From NCBI GenBank assembly GCA_030653935.1, contig JAURYL010000052.1, forward strand, positions 1-33,325: a DNA stretch of 33,325 nt, given 5' to 3'. Source of the DNA: Pseudomonadota bacterium. Its GTDB lineage: Bacteria; Pseudomonadota; Gammaproteobacteria; Burkholderiales; Thiobacillaceae. Of this stretch, positions 24,205 to 31,327 are shown piece after piece. The notes beneath the pieces are model-generated. The model made no database searches, had not been told where the DNA came from, and worked only from the letters and a program-made list of their open reading frames with translations. The translations under genes and the position numbers were made by a program. Numbering within the stretch: the first letter of the stretch is position 1; the number at the start of each line of letters is the position of its first letter.

Positions 24205-24925
24205 GGAAACGCCTCCAAAGCCCGTAATAGGCGTACAGCGCGAAGATCGCCGCCGTCATCGCGAACCATTGCACGGCGTAGCCGAGGTGCCGCTCGACAC
24301 CGGTATCGGGGCGCGGCCAGTCGCGCAGCAAGCCGTCGTCGGCGGGTGAGGTCCGCAACAACATACGATCCGGCAGATCGCCGCGATACCACTCGCGGTA
24401 ACGCGCCAGGCTCAGGTTCTGCCAGACCGGCCCCGTGACGCCTTGTTCGGAAAGTTCGAGATAGCGGCTTTGCGCGGGCACCAGCAGGCCTTCCAACGTC
24501 ACCCACCCGGATGGCAAAGGCGCGTCAGGGCGCACGGCGCGGTCACTCGCCGCCGCCAGCCAGCCCCGGTTCACCAGCACCACACCGCCCGGGTAAGCCA
24601 GGGGGACGATCACGTGATAACCGGGCTGTCCCTGACGCAGACGGTTATCGAGATAAATCTGATACGCGGCTTCAAATTGCCCGGTCACCCGCACCCGGCT
24701 GAAAAGGGGCGCCGACAGCGGCAAGGCGGCGAGTTCCAGCGCCGGCAAAGTCGCCGCCACATCGAAATCTGCTTGTTTGGCGCGTTTCTCCTCCGCGCGG
24801 CCGAGTTGCCACTGCCCCAGCCAGAAGGTCAGCCCGGCAAAGAACAGGGCCGCGAGCGCCGGCAGCCAGGCCGGACGCCGCCGCGCCCGCGTGGCGCGGG
24901 GCGGGGCTACACTCAAGGCCAACAT
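24191..24925 (-). CDS. SURF1-family cytochrome oxidase biogenesis protein
   Basis: SURF1 proteins help insert heme A into subunit I of the oxidase. There are 244 residues from ATG 24925, with a helix near each end and a periplasmic domain between. Conserved stretches are FFAGLTFWLGQWQLGRAEEK near the first helix, LVNRGWL, and HLGYAVQWFAMTAAIFALY at the C-terminal helix. An upstream ATG at 24949 would overlap the divergent DUF2909 gene by 8 bases; the start is therefore uncertain by 8 residues. It is the first gene of the SURF1-SCO-ctaA-ctaB group. Confidence 0.9.
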   Translation of the reverse strand: MLALSVAPPRATRARRRPAWLPALAALFFAGLTFWLGQWQLGRAEEKRAKQADFDVAATLPALELAALPLSAPLFSRVRVTGQFEAAYQIYLDNRLRQGQPGYHVIVPLAYPGGVVLVNRGWLAAASDRAVRPDAPLPSGWVTLEGLLVPAQSRYLELSEQGVTGPVWQNLSLARYREWYRGDLPDRMLLRTSPADDGLLRDWPRPDTGVERHLGYAVQWFAMTAAIFALYAYYGLWRRFHAPT

Positions 24926-24941
24926 TCCCGGTTCACCATCC

Positions 24942-25139
24942 ATGCGCATCTTCGTTGCTCTCCTTCTCGTCCTGATCCTGTTGAGCCTGCTCAGCGGCCT
25001 GGTCTATCTGATCCGCGACCGCGGCCAGGGCGAGCGCGCGGTAAAAGCGCTGACCTGGCGTATCGGCCTGTCCATCGCCCTGTTCCTGGTGTTGCTGGCG
25101 GGGCATTACCTGGGCCTGTTGCAGCCGGCCGGGTTGTAA
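24942..25139 (+). CDS. DUF2909 (twin-transmembrane) protein
   Basis: Small inner-membrane protein of 65 residues with two helices: MRIFVALLLVLILLSLLSGL, then after a charged loop (RDRGQGERAVKALTWR) a second at about 43-60. DUF2909 proteins occur between the oxidase subunit III and SURF1 genes in many proteobacteria; the role is unknown, presumably oxidase assembly. It is on the plus strand, divergent from SURF1 with 16 bases between chosen starts and convergent with ctaE. Confidence 0.8.
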   Translation: MRIFVALLLVLILLSLLSGLVYLIRDRGQGERAVKALTWRIGLSIALFLVLLAGHYLGLLQPAGL

Positions 25140-25148
25140 CCGTCAACA

Positions 25149-25237
25149 CGTAGGTTGGGTTAGGCGCGGCCTTTCGCGCTGTAACCCAACAATGGCGGCT
25201 TGTCGGGTTACGCGATAAGGCTGCTAACCCGACCTAC
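25149..25237. repeat. Palindromic repeat, GTAGGTTGGGTTAG variant
   Basis: The left arm runs about 25150-25191 (GTAGGTTGGGTTAG...TAACCCAACA) and the right arm about 25201-25237 (TGTCGGGTTACGCG...AACCCGACCTAC). They are imperfectly complementary and related in layout to the repeat just downstream. Confidence 0.7.
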
Positions 25238-25244
25238 AACCCGT

Positions 25245-25319
25245 CGTAGGTTGGGCAAAGCGCAGCGTGCCCAACAACCCGTCGCAATGTTGGGCACGCT
25301 GCGCTTTGCCCAACCTACG
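25245..25319. repeat. Palindromic repeat, GTAGGTTGGGCAAAGCGCAG family (second copy)
   Basis: Perfect 32-bp arms at 25245-25276 and 25288-25319 with an 11-base loop. They are identical in both arms to the copy at 22650-22724; the loops differ by one base. It lies between the convergent DUF2909 and ctaE genes and may act as a transcription barrier. Confidence 0.9.
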
Positions 25320-25340
25320 TTTTCGTTCCAGCGTGTTCGG

Positions 25341-26192
25341 TTACAACCAGTAAACAAAGATAAACAGCAACAGCCACACCACATCCACGAAGTGCCAGTA
25401 CCAGGACACCGCTTCGAAAGCGAAATGGTGATCCGGCCGGAAATGCCCAGCCAGGGAACGCCCCAGTATCACCAGCAACATCAAGGAACCAATGGTGACG
25501 TGCAGGCCGTGGAAGCCGGTCAGCATGAAGAAGGTGGCGCCGTAGATGCCGGCGCCCAGGGTCAGGCCCAGGGCGGTATAGGCATAGTGGTATTCATAGA
25601 CCTGGAAGCCCAGGAAGATCAGGCCCAGAGCCACGGTCAACGCCAGGCCCAGGTTCAGTTGGCCGCGCCGGCCGCGTTTCAGGCCCCAGTGCGCCCAGGT
25701 GACCGTGGCGCCGGAACTCAGCAGCAGCAAGGTATTCAGGGCGGGAATGCCCCAGGGCGACATCGGCGTGAAGGCCGCTTCGACGCCTGGCCCGGTGGTC
25801 GGCCAGCCGCCGCTGTAACCCGGCCAGAGCAGGCGCAACTGCTCACCGCCGGCCAGGTCCGGCACCGAAATCATGCGGCCATAGAACAGCGCGCCGAAGA
25901 AAGCGGCGAAGAACATCACCTCGGAGAAGATGAACCAGCCCATGCCCCAGCGGAAAGACTGGTCCACCTGGGCGCCGTGCAGGCCGCTCTCGCTTTCCCG
26001 GATCACCTTGCCGAACCAGCCGACCAGCATCGTGGCCAGCCCCACCCCACCCGCCGCCAGCAACCAGCCGCCTCCGGCCAGATCATGAATCAGCAAGGTC
26101 GCGCCGAGGGCCGCGCTCATCAGGGCCAGCGACCCCACCAGAGGCCAGTGGGACGGCGCGGGCAGGTAATAACCGCCGGGCTGGGTAGTCAT
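25341..26192 (-). CDS. ctaE: Cytochrome c oxidase subunit III
   Basis: Subunit III of the aa3-type oxidase, 283 residues, seven predicted helices, no cofactors. Signatures are FFAAFFGALFYGRM, LTGFHGLHVTIGSLMLLV and the C-terminal WYWHFVDVVWLLLFIFVYWL. AAGGAG (26198-26203), which includes part of the DUF2970 stop, lies 5 bases before the ATG. It is transcribed with ctaC, ctaD-ctaG and the DUF2970 gene. Confidence 0.97.
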   Translation of the reverse strand: MTTQPGGYYLPAPSHWPLVGSLALMSAALGATLLIHDLAGGGWLLAAGGVGLATMLVGWFGKVIRESESGLHGAQVDQSFRWGMGWFIFSEVMFFAAFFGALFYGRMISVPDLAGGEQLRLLWPGYSGGWPTTGPGVEAAFTPMSPWGIPALNTLLLLSSGATVTWAHWGLKRGRRGQLNLGLALTVALGLIFLGFQVYEYHYAYTALGLTLGAGIYGATFFMLTGFHGLHVTIGSLMLLVILGRSLAGHFRPDHHFAFEAVSWYWHFVDVVWLLLFIFVYWL

Positions 26193-26202
26193 GGCCGCTC
26201 CT

Positions 26203-26457
26203 TCATCGCGTCACCAGATGGACCAGGACAAGCAGGGCGAATACCAGCGCCAGCGCGCCGAGCAAACCCGCGACGATGACCTGCGCCGGATTCAATTCGC
26301 CCGCGTCGCGCTCCAGGTCGCGGCCCCGGCGCACGCCGAAGAAACTCCAGAACACCGCCCGCCAGGCACTCTCAAGAAACACGCCGGGCCGCCCCAAGTG
26401 TTTCTTGGCCCCCTCGGGGGGAGAACGCCGCGCAGCGGCGTTTTCGGGGGCACTCAT
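26203..26457 (-). CDS. DUF2970 small membrane protein with a repeat-derived N-terminus
   Basis: 84 residues with one C-terminal helix (about 59-82). The core AVFWSFFGVRRGRDLERD through LNPAQVIVAGLLGAL matches DUF2970, a family of unknown role found in betaproteobacterial oxidase operons. The first 25 residues (ENAAARRSPPEGAKKHLGRP) are encoded by a palindromic GC-rich repeat and are probably not part of the ancestral domain. ATG 26457 overlaps the ctaD-ctaG stop (ATGA), and ctaE follows after 10 bases. Confidence 0.8.
   Translation of the reverse strand: MSAPENAAARRSPPEGAKKHLGRPGVFLESAWRAVFWSFFGVRRGRDLERDAGELNPAQVIVAGLLGALALVFALLVLVHLVTR
26409..26450. repeat. GC-rich palindromic repeat inside the DUF2970 reading frame
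   Basis: It contains CCCCCTCGGGGG followed by AACGCCGC-GCA-GCGGCGTT (26424-26442). On the minus strand it is translated in frame as part of the DUF2970 N-terminus (AAARRSPPEG). The neighbouring GGGCGGCC and TTTCTTGGCC bases probably belong to the same element. Confidence 0.6.
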
Positions 26458-28550
26458 GTCCGTTTCCCCAGCGCGAAGAAGGTATAGGACAGGGTCACCA
26501 CCTTCATGTCCCTCGCCACACCCCGATCAAGCACGAACAGCACCGGCAGACGGATTTTTTCATGTGGCGCCAAGCGTTGTTCACGGAAGCAGAAGCAGTC
26601 GATCTTCTTGAAGTGGGCGGCGGCGGCCAGCGGCGCGTAGCTGGGCACGGCGCGGCCGATCAGGGGCCGGTCACTGAGGTTCTCCAGCTCGTACTCCACC
26701 TGCACCAGCTCGCCGGGATGCACGTCCACCGGAAGATTCGGCGCGGCGAAGCGCCAGAGGGCGCCATCCTGGACATTGGCCACCAGTTCGATGCGCACTT
26801 TGCGGCTGGCATCGACCTGGGTGTTGTTGGCCAGGGCCTGGGCCGCATCGCGGTTCAGGCCGGTGAGATCGCAGAACACGTCATAGAGCGGCACCAGCGC
26901 GAAGCCGAAGGCGAACATCGCCAGCGCCAGGACGACCAGCCGCCTGGAGGTGCGCTGATTGTCGGCGGCACTCATTCCGGATTGCTCATAGCCGAGGCGG
27001 GCATGTAGCGCCGGCGAGGCCACCGTCCATTCCAGCCCCTCGGCGCCCTCCCAGGCGCGCGCCTCGGCTTTCACGCCGCCGCGTATACATTTCAGGATGA
27101 CGATCAGCAGCAGGATCTGGCTGGCGCCGAATATGAAGCCGCCGAGCGAGGCGACGCGGTTGAAGTCGGCGAATTGCAGCGCGTAATCCGGGATGCGCCG
27201 GGGCATGCCGGCCAGGCCGAGGAAGTGCATCGGGAAAAACAGCACGTTGACCGACACCGCCGACAACCAGAAATGCCAGCGCCCCCAGGTCTCGTTGACC
27301 CTATGGCCGGTCCACTTGGGCAGCCAGTAATAGAGCCCGGCATAGATCGAGAACAGCGCGCCGGTGACCAGCACGTAATGGAAATGGGCCACCACGTAAT
27401 AGGTGTCCTGCAACTGGATATCCACCGGCACCATCGCCAGCACCAGCCCGGAAAAACCGCCAATGGTGAACAGACAGACGAACGCCACCGCGAACAGCAT
27501 CGCCGTCTCGAAAGTCAGCGAACCGCGCCACATGGTCGCCACCCAGTTGAACACCTTGACCCCGGTGGGCACCGCGATCAGCAAGGTGGCGTACATGAAG
27601 TACAACTGCGCCGCCGCCGGCATGCCGACAGTGAACATGTGATGTCCCCAGACCAGGAACGACAGGATGGCGATGGAGGCGGTGGCGTAAACCATCGAGG
27701 CATAACCGAACAGCGGCTTGCGCGAGAAGGTGGGAATCACCGACGAGATGATGCCGAAGGCCGGTAGGATCAGGATGTACACCTCCGGGTGGCCGAAGAA
27801 CCAGAACACGTGCTGGAACATCACCGGATCGCCGCCGCCGGCCGCATCGAAGAAATGGGTGCCGAAATTGCGGTCGGTCAGCAGCATGGTCACCGCCCCG
27901 GCCAGCACCGGCATCACCGCGATCAGAAGAAAAGCGGTAATCAGCCAGGTCCACACGAACAGCGGCATCTTCATCAGCGTCATCCCCGGCGCCCGCATGT
28001 TGAGGATGGTGGTGGCGATGTTGATCGAACCCATGATCGAGCTCGCGCCCATGATGTGGATGGCGAAAATGGTCAGGTCATAGCTGATACCGCCCTGCAT
28101 GAACAATGGCGGGTACATGGTCCAGCCGCCCGCCACCGCGCCGCCAGGCAGGAACAGAGAGCCGACCAGGAACACCCCGGCCACCGGCAGCAGCCAGAAA
28201 CTCCAGTTGTTCATGCGTGGGAAGGCCATGTCCGGCGCGCCGATCATCAGCGGCACCTGCCAGTTCGCGAAGGCGGTGAAAGCCGGCATGATCACGCCGA
28301 AGATCATGATCAGCCCGTGCATGGTGGTGAGCTGGTTGAACACTTCCGGCTGCACCAGTTGCAGGCCGGGCTGGAACAATTCGGCGCGGATCAGCATCGC
28401 CATCAGCCCGCCGATCAGGAACATGGTCGCGGCGAACCAGAAATACAGCGTGCCGATGTCCTTGTGGTTGGTGGTGGTCAGCCAGCGCCACACCCCGGTG
28501 GGGGCGGCGTGATGTTCATCCGGCAAGGAGGGGGCAAGATTGGCTTCCAT
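26454..28550 (-). CDS. ctaD-ctaG: Cytochrome c oxidase subunit I fused in frame to CtaG/Cox11 assembly factor
   Basis: One open frame of 698 residues. Residues 1-525 are subunit I with all redox ligands visible: heme a His78 (TTMHGLIM) and His391, heme a3 His389 (VVAHFHYV), CuB His254 (FFGHPEVYIL, with Tyr258), His303 and His304 (WGHHMF), the K-channel Lys332 and the D-channel entrance Asp107. Residues 526-698 form a complete Cox11 that delivers CuB: one helix, then the copper motif CFCF (Cys642, Cys644). Cox11's natural start MSAADNQRTSRRL is internal (ATG 26975). In the +1 phase a TGA overlaps that ATG (ATGA), so the two genes were probably separate and coupled, and a one-base change near 27000-27030 may have joined them. 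It overlaps the DUF2970 gene by ATGA. Confidence 0.9.
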   Translation of the reverse strand: MEANLAPSLPDEHHAAPTGVWRWLTTTNHKDIGTLYFWFAATMFLIGGLMAMLIRAELFQPGLQLVQPEVFNQLTTMHGLIMIFGVIMPAFTAFANWQVPLMIGAPDMAFPRMNNWSFWLLPVAGVFLVGSLFLPGGAVAGGWTMYPPLFMQGGISYDLTIFAIHIMGASSIMGSINIATTILNMRAPGMTLMKMPLFVWTWLITAFLLIAVMPVLAGAVTMLLTDRNFGTHFFDAAGGGDPVMFQHVFWFFGHPEVYILILPAFGIISSVIPTFSRKPLFGYASMVYATASIAILSFLVWGHHMFTVGMPAAAQLYFMYATLLIAVPTGVKVFNWVATMWRGSLTFETAMLFAVAFVCLFTIGGFSGLVLAMVPVDIQLQDTYYVVAHFHYVLVTGALFSIYAGLYYWLPKWTGHRVNETWGRWHFWLSAVSVNVLFFPMHFLGLAGMPRRIPDYALQFADFNRVASLGGFIFGASQILLLIVILKCIRGGVKAEARAWEGAEGLEWTVASPALHARLGYEQSGMSAADNQRTSRRLVVLALAMFAFGFALVPLYDVFCDLTGLNRDAAQALANNTQVDASRKVRIELVANVQDGALWRFAAPNLPVDVHPGELVQVEYELENLSDRPLIGRAVPSYAPLAAAAHFKKIDCFCFREQRLAPHEKIRLPVLFVLDRGVARDMKVVTLSYTFFALGKRT

Positions 28551-28562
28551 GTTGTTATCCGG

Positions 28563-29687
28563 TTACTTGCGCTGCGCTTTCACATCCGCCGGCTGTACCG
28601 GCGACCCGGTATTGCCCCAGGCCATGCGTTCCCAGGTAATCACGGCGGCGAGATCGACATCGTCCAGTTGATCCTGGAACGCCGTCATCGCGGTGCCGTC
28701 CTTGCCGTGCAACACAAGATCGATATGCGCGGTGGCGGGGCCATTGGCCACCTTTGAGCCGGCCAATCCCGGAAACACGCCGGGTAGTCCCTTGCCATCA
28801 GCCTGGTGGCAGGCGGCGCAGTTGGCCGCATAGACCTTCTCGCCGCTCGCCTTGAGTTCTTCCGCGCTGAAGGTCTTGGTGGCCGCCGCCACCGCCGCGA
28901 CGGCTTTAGCCAGCTTGCCGGCCTGTTTGGCCGCCAGCCAGGTCTGGTAATCAGCCTCACTCTTGACCTCGACGACGATGGGCATGAAGGCATGGCCGCG
29001 TCCGCACAGTTCGGCGCACTGGCCCCGGTAAGTGCCGATCTCGTTGGCGCGGAACCAGGTATCGCGGATGAAACCGGGAATGGCATCCTGTTTCACGCCC
29101 AGTTCGGACACCCACCAGGCATGGATCACGTCATTGGAAGTCAGCAGAATGCGCACCTTCTTGCCGACCGGCACCACCATCGGTTCATCCACTTCCAGCA
29201 AGTAGTGCGCGCCCTTCGCCGCCTTGTTGGCGATCTGATCGGCGGGGGTGGACGACACGCTCATGAACTTCACGCCATCCTGGAGGTAGTCGTATTCCCA
29301 CTTCCACTGATAGCCGGTGACCTTGATGCTGAGATCGGGATTGGTGGTGTCCTTCTGATCCAGCACCGCGCGGGTCGCCGGCCAGGCCATGCCGACCAGA
29401 ATCAGCAAGGGAATCACCGTCCAGATCACTTCGACGGTGGTGTGCTCGTGGAAATGATGGGCCTCATGGCCGACGCTTTTCCGGTGCTTGAACAGCGCGT
29501 AGAACATCACGCTGAACACCACCACGAATATGCCCAGGCAGACCAGCAGAATCAGGGTGTGAATGTCGTAGATGCGCGCCGCGATGTCGGACTTGGGCGC
29601 CGGCAGATTCAGCGCCCAGTCGGCTGCGGCCGGCTGAATCCAGCCAGCCGGGCACGCCATCAAAAGCACTTGTCGCCACAGCCGCAT
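28563..29687 (-). CDS. ctaC: Cytochrome c oxidase subunit II with C-terminal cytochrome c domain
   Basis: Electron-entry subunit, 374 residues from ATG 29687, chosen because a signal peptide (MRLWRQVLLMACPAGWIQPA) starts there and GGAG lies 8 bases upstream; two earlier in-frame ATGs exist (29714, 29747). Helices are at about 42-66 and 86-106. The CuA site is complete: His189, Cys224, Glu226, Cys228, His232, Met235. The added heme c domain (about 270-355) has CAACH at 290-294 and a likely axial Met in TAMTAF, making this a caa3-like subunit II. It is the first gene of the cox operon, 12 bases before ctaD. Confidence 0.97.
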   Translation of the reverse strand: MRLWRQVLLMACPAGWIQPAAADWALNLPAPKSDIAARIYDIHTLILLVCLGIFVVVFSVMFYALFKHRKSVGHEAHHFHEHTTVEVIWTVIPLLILVGMAWPATRAVLDQKDTTNPDLSIKVTGYQWKWEYDYLQDGVKFMSVSSTPADQIANKAAKGAHYLLEVDEPMVVPVGKKVRILLTSNDVIHAWWVSELGVKQDAIPGFIRDTWFRANEIGTYRGQCAELCGRGHAFMPIVVEVKSEADYQTWLAAKQAGKLAKAVAAVAAATKTFSAEELKASGEKVYAANCAACHQADGKGLPGVFPGLAGSKVANGPATAHIDLVLHGKDGTAMTAFQDQLDDVDLAAVITWERMAWGNTGSPVQPADVKAQRK

Positions 29688-30038
29688 AACCCCTTCTCCA
29701 TAGGGCACGGCCATAACCAAGTAATTTACTCGGAATTGACCATGCACTGCTGAAGGTAGTCAGGTAACGGCCAAAAGCAAGCAATCAGTTCAGATAAGTC
29801 ACTGATCTTTATAAGAGATTATTCGGACCTTCTGGTATGAAACGCGCGGCGGGCAACGACGCCCGCTCAGAGGTCGTGAATTAATTGAACCCGGTGGAAA
29901 AACCCACCGTCATTCCCGCGCAGGCGGGAATCCAGTTCGTATATCTGGTTGATTCTCAAGGCAGTCAGCCCACGAACTGGATTCCCGCCTGCGCGGGAAT
30001 GACGTTCATGATGGGTGTCGGCATTTATTCACAGCCTC
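29688..30038. other. Intergenic region between hoxY and ctaC
   Basis: No gene is seen. It should hold the hoxFUY terminator and the ctaC promoter. A GCGGGC-AACGAC-GCCCGC hairpin (29849-29866) lacks a T tract, so it is a poor terminator candidate. TATAAA on the minus strand (29813-29808) could be a -10 box, but no good -35 is at the right distance. The rest is the palindromic repeat at 29908-30004. Confidence 0.5.
29908..30004. repeat. Palindromic repeat, GTCATTCCCGCG family (copy 2)
   Basis: Perfect 33-bp arms at 29908-29940 and 29972-30004 with a 31-base loop; ends CGTCATTCCCGCGCAGGC. It is the same family as 198-266 but fully matched, so it is probably younger. It lies where hoxH would be expected after hoxY. 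Confidence 0.95.
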
Positions 30039-30578
30039 TCAGTCGTAGCGAATCAATTCCGGCGCGAAACTGGGCGTGCGCCCGGCCAACAGGTCGGTGA
30101 GGAATTTCCACAGCGTATCGGCCGAGGGTGGGCAACCGGGGAGGAAGTAATCGACTTTCACCACCTCGTGCAGCGGGTGCACCTTGTCCAGCGGCAGGGG
30201 CAGTTCCGGGTCGTTGGGGATGCCGCCGTGTTCCAGGCTGATTTCGGTGACGTAGACCTCTTGCAGGCAGTCAGCCAGGCTCAGATGGTTGCGCTGCGCC
30301 GGCAGGCCACCGGTGACGGCGCAGGCGCCGACCGCGACCAGGATCTTGCAGTTCTTCCTGAACTCGCGTAGGACGTGGACGTTTTCCGCGTTGCAGATGC
30401 CGCCTTCCACCAGGCCGATATCGCAGGGGCCGCAGTGCTTGATGTCGGTGAGTGGCGAGCGGTCGAACTCGACGTGTTCGAGCAGGGTGAACAGGCGTTC
30501 ATCGATGTCCAGCAAGGACATGTGGCAGCCGAAACAGCCGGCCAGGGAGGTGGTGGCAACCCGGATTTTCTGGCTCAT
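30039..30578 (-). CDS. hoxY: NAD-reducing [NiFe] hydrogenase small subunit HoxY
   Basis: HoxY carries the proximal [4Fe-4S] cluster next to the NiFe site and passes electrons from HoxH to HoxU/HoxF. It has 179 residues and, as expected for this cytoplasmic enzyme, no Tat signal. Cluster ligands are Cys15 and Cys18 (LAGCFGCHMS), Cys86 (VGACAVTGG) and Cys149 (LPGCPPSADTLW). GLVEGGICNAENVHVLREFR is characteristic of HoxY. GAGGGG lies 5 bases before the ATG, which overlaps the hoxU stop (ATGA). No hoxH follows; the next sequence is a palindromic repeat and then ctaC. Confidence 0.93.
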   Translation of the reverse strand: MSQKIRVATTSLAGCFGCHMSLLDIDERLFTLLEHVEFDRSPLTDIKHCGPCDIGLVEGGICNAENVHVLREFRKNCKILVAVGACAVTGGLPAQRNHLSLADCLQEVYVTEISLEHGGIPNDPELPLPLDKVHPLHEVVKVDYFLPGCPPSADTLWKFLTDLLAGRTPSFAPELIRYD

Positions 30579-31327
30579 GATGTCCCCTCGCAGGCGGCGC
30601 AGGCAGCTGAATCAGCGGCTGGACGTGGTGCGTCGTCGAGCGCCTGTTCACTGATCGGTCGTTGGTCGTAGCGACGTTGGCCGATGGGTACGGCGAAGCC
30701 CACCCGTTTTTTCAGGATCACCCCCACCGGGCAGACGTCCACCGCCTTGTCGCTAAGCGCGACGTCGGTATCGGCGAGCTTGCCGGAGGCGGCGTTGACG
30801 ATCAGATGCTTGTCGAGGCCGCGCCCGGACAACGCGAACACGCATTTATGGTCGACCTCGCAGGAGGCGCGCACGCACAGTTCACAGAGGATGCAGCGGT
30901 TGAAATCGAGCAGGAATTCCGGATGCGAGGCATCCACCGGCCGATCCGGGAAAAAATGGCGGAAGCCCGCCGTCATCACCCCGAGGTCGGAACCCAAGGC
31001 TTGCAAGGTGCAATTGCCGCTCTTTTCGCAGGAAGGGCAGAAGTGGTTGCCCTCGGCGAACAGCATCTGCACCAGGGTGCGGCGCAGCTCGTTCATGTCC
31101 TCCGTGTCGCTTTCCACGTTTAGCCCGGCCTGCGCCGGCAGGGTGCAGGAAGCCGCCGTGCGGCCATTGGCCTTCACCGTGCACACCTTGCAACTGCCGT
31201 GGGGCTTGAATTCCGGGTGGTAACACAGGTGCGGGATGTAGCGACCGGCGGCGAGGGCCGCTTGCAGGACGCTCTGACCGGGGGCGAAGGTGACATCCTC
31301 GCCGTCGAGTTGGAAGGTGTCAGTCAT
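30575..31327 (-). CDS. hoxU: NAD-reducing hydrogenase diaphorase subunit HoxU
   Basis: HoxU is a ferredoxin-like electron-transfer subunit related to the N-terminus of NuoG, 250 residues. The [2Fe-2S] ligands are Cys35, Cys46, Cys49 and Cys61. The His/Cys cluster is His95, Cys97, Cys100 and Cys106 (HFCPSCEKSGNC). Two further [4Fe-4S] sets use Cys145, Cys148, Cys151 (CILCELC), then Cys156, Cys162 and Cys199 (DVCPVG). The C-terminal tail after about 215 is Ala/Asp-rich and ends AACAACEGTS, slightly longer than usual. It overlaps hoxF and hoxY by ATGA on both sides. Confidence 0.95.
   Translation of the reverse strand: MTDTFQLDGEDVTFAPGQSVLQAALAAGRYIPHLCYHPEFKPHGSCKVCTVKANGRTAASCTLPAQAGLNVESDTEDMNELRRTLVQMLFAEGNHFCPSCEKSGNCTLQALGSDLGVMTAGFRHFFPDRPVDASHPEFLLDFNRCILCELCVRASCEVDHKCVFALSGRGLDKHLIVNAASGKLADTDVALSDKAVDVCPVGVILKKRVGFAVPIGQRRYDQRPISEQALDDAPRPAADSAACAACEGTS

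Noticed and set aside
22650-25319. CRISPR-like repetition of GTAGGTTGGGCAAAGCGC
   Set aside because: The copies are inverted hairpin pairs 2.6 kb apart with no regular spacers and no cas genes; they are intergenic palindromes.
25200-26279. A 359-codon open frame opposite ctaE
   Set aside because: It begins inside palindromic repeats and continues antisense to ctaE; Gln/His/Arg-rich sequence without family similarity.
27789-28757. A 322-codon open frame opposite ctaD
   Set aside because: It is antisense to a highly conserved catalytic subunit gene, with His/Arg/Gln-rich low-complexity translation.
29849-29866. Hairpin considered as the hoxFUY terminator
   Set aside because: Only a 6-bp stem and no T tract on either strand; listed as a weak possibility within the intergenic entry.
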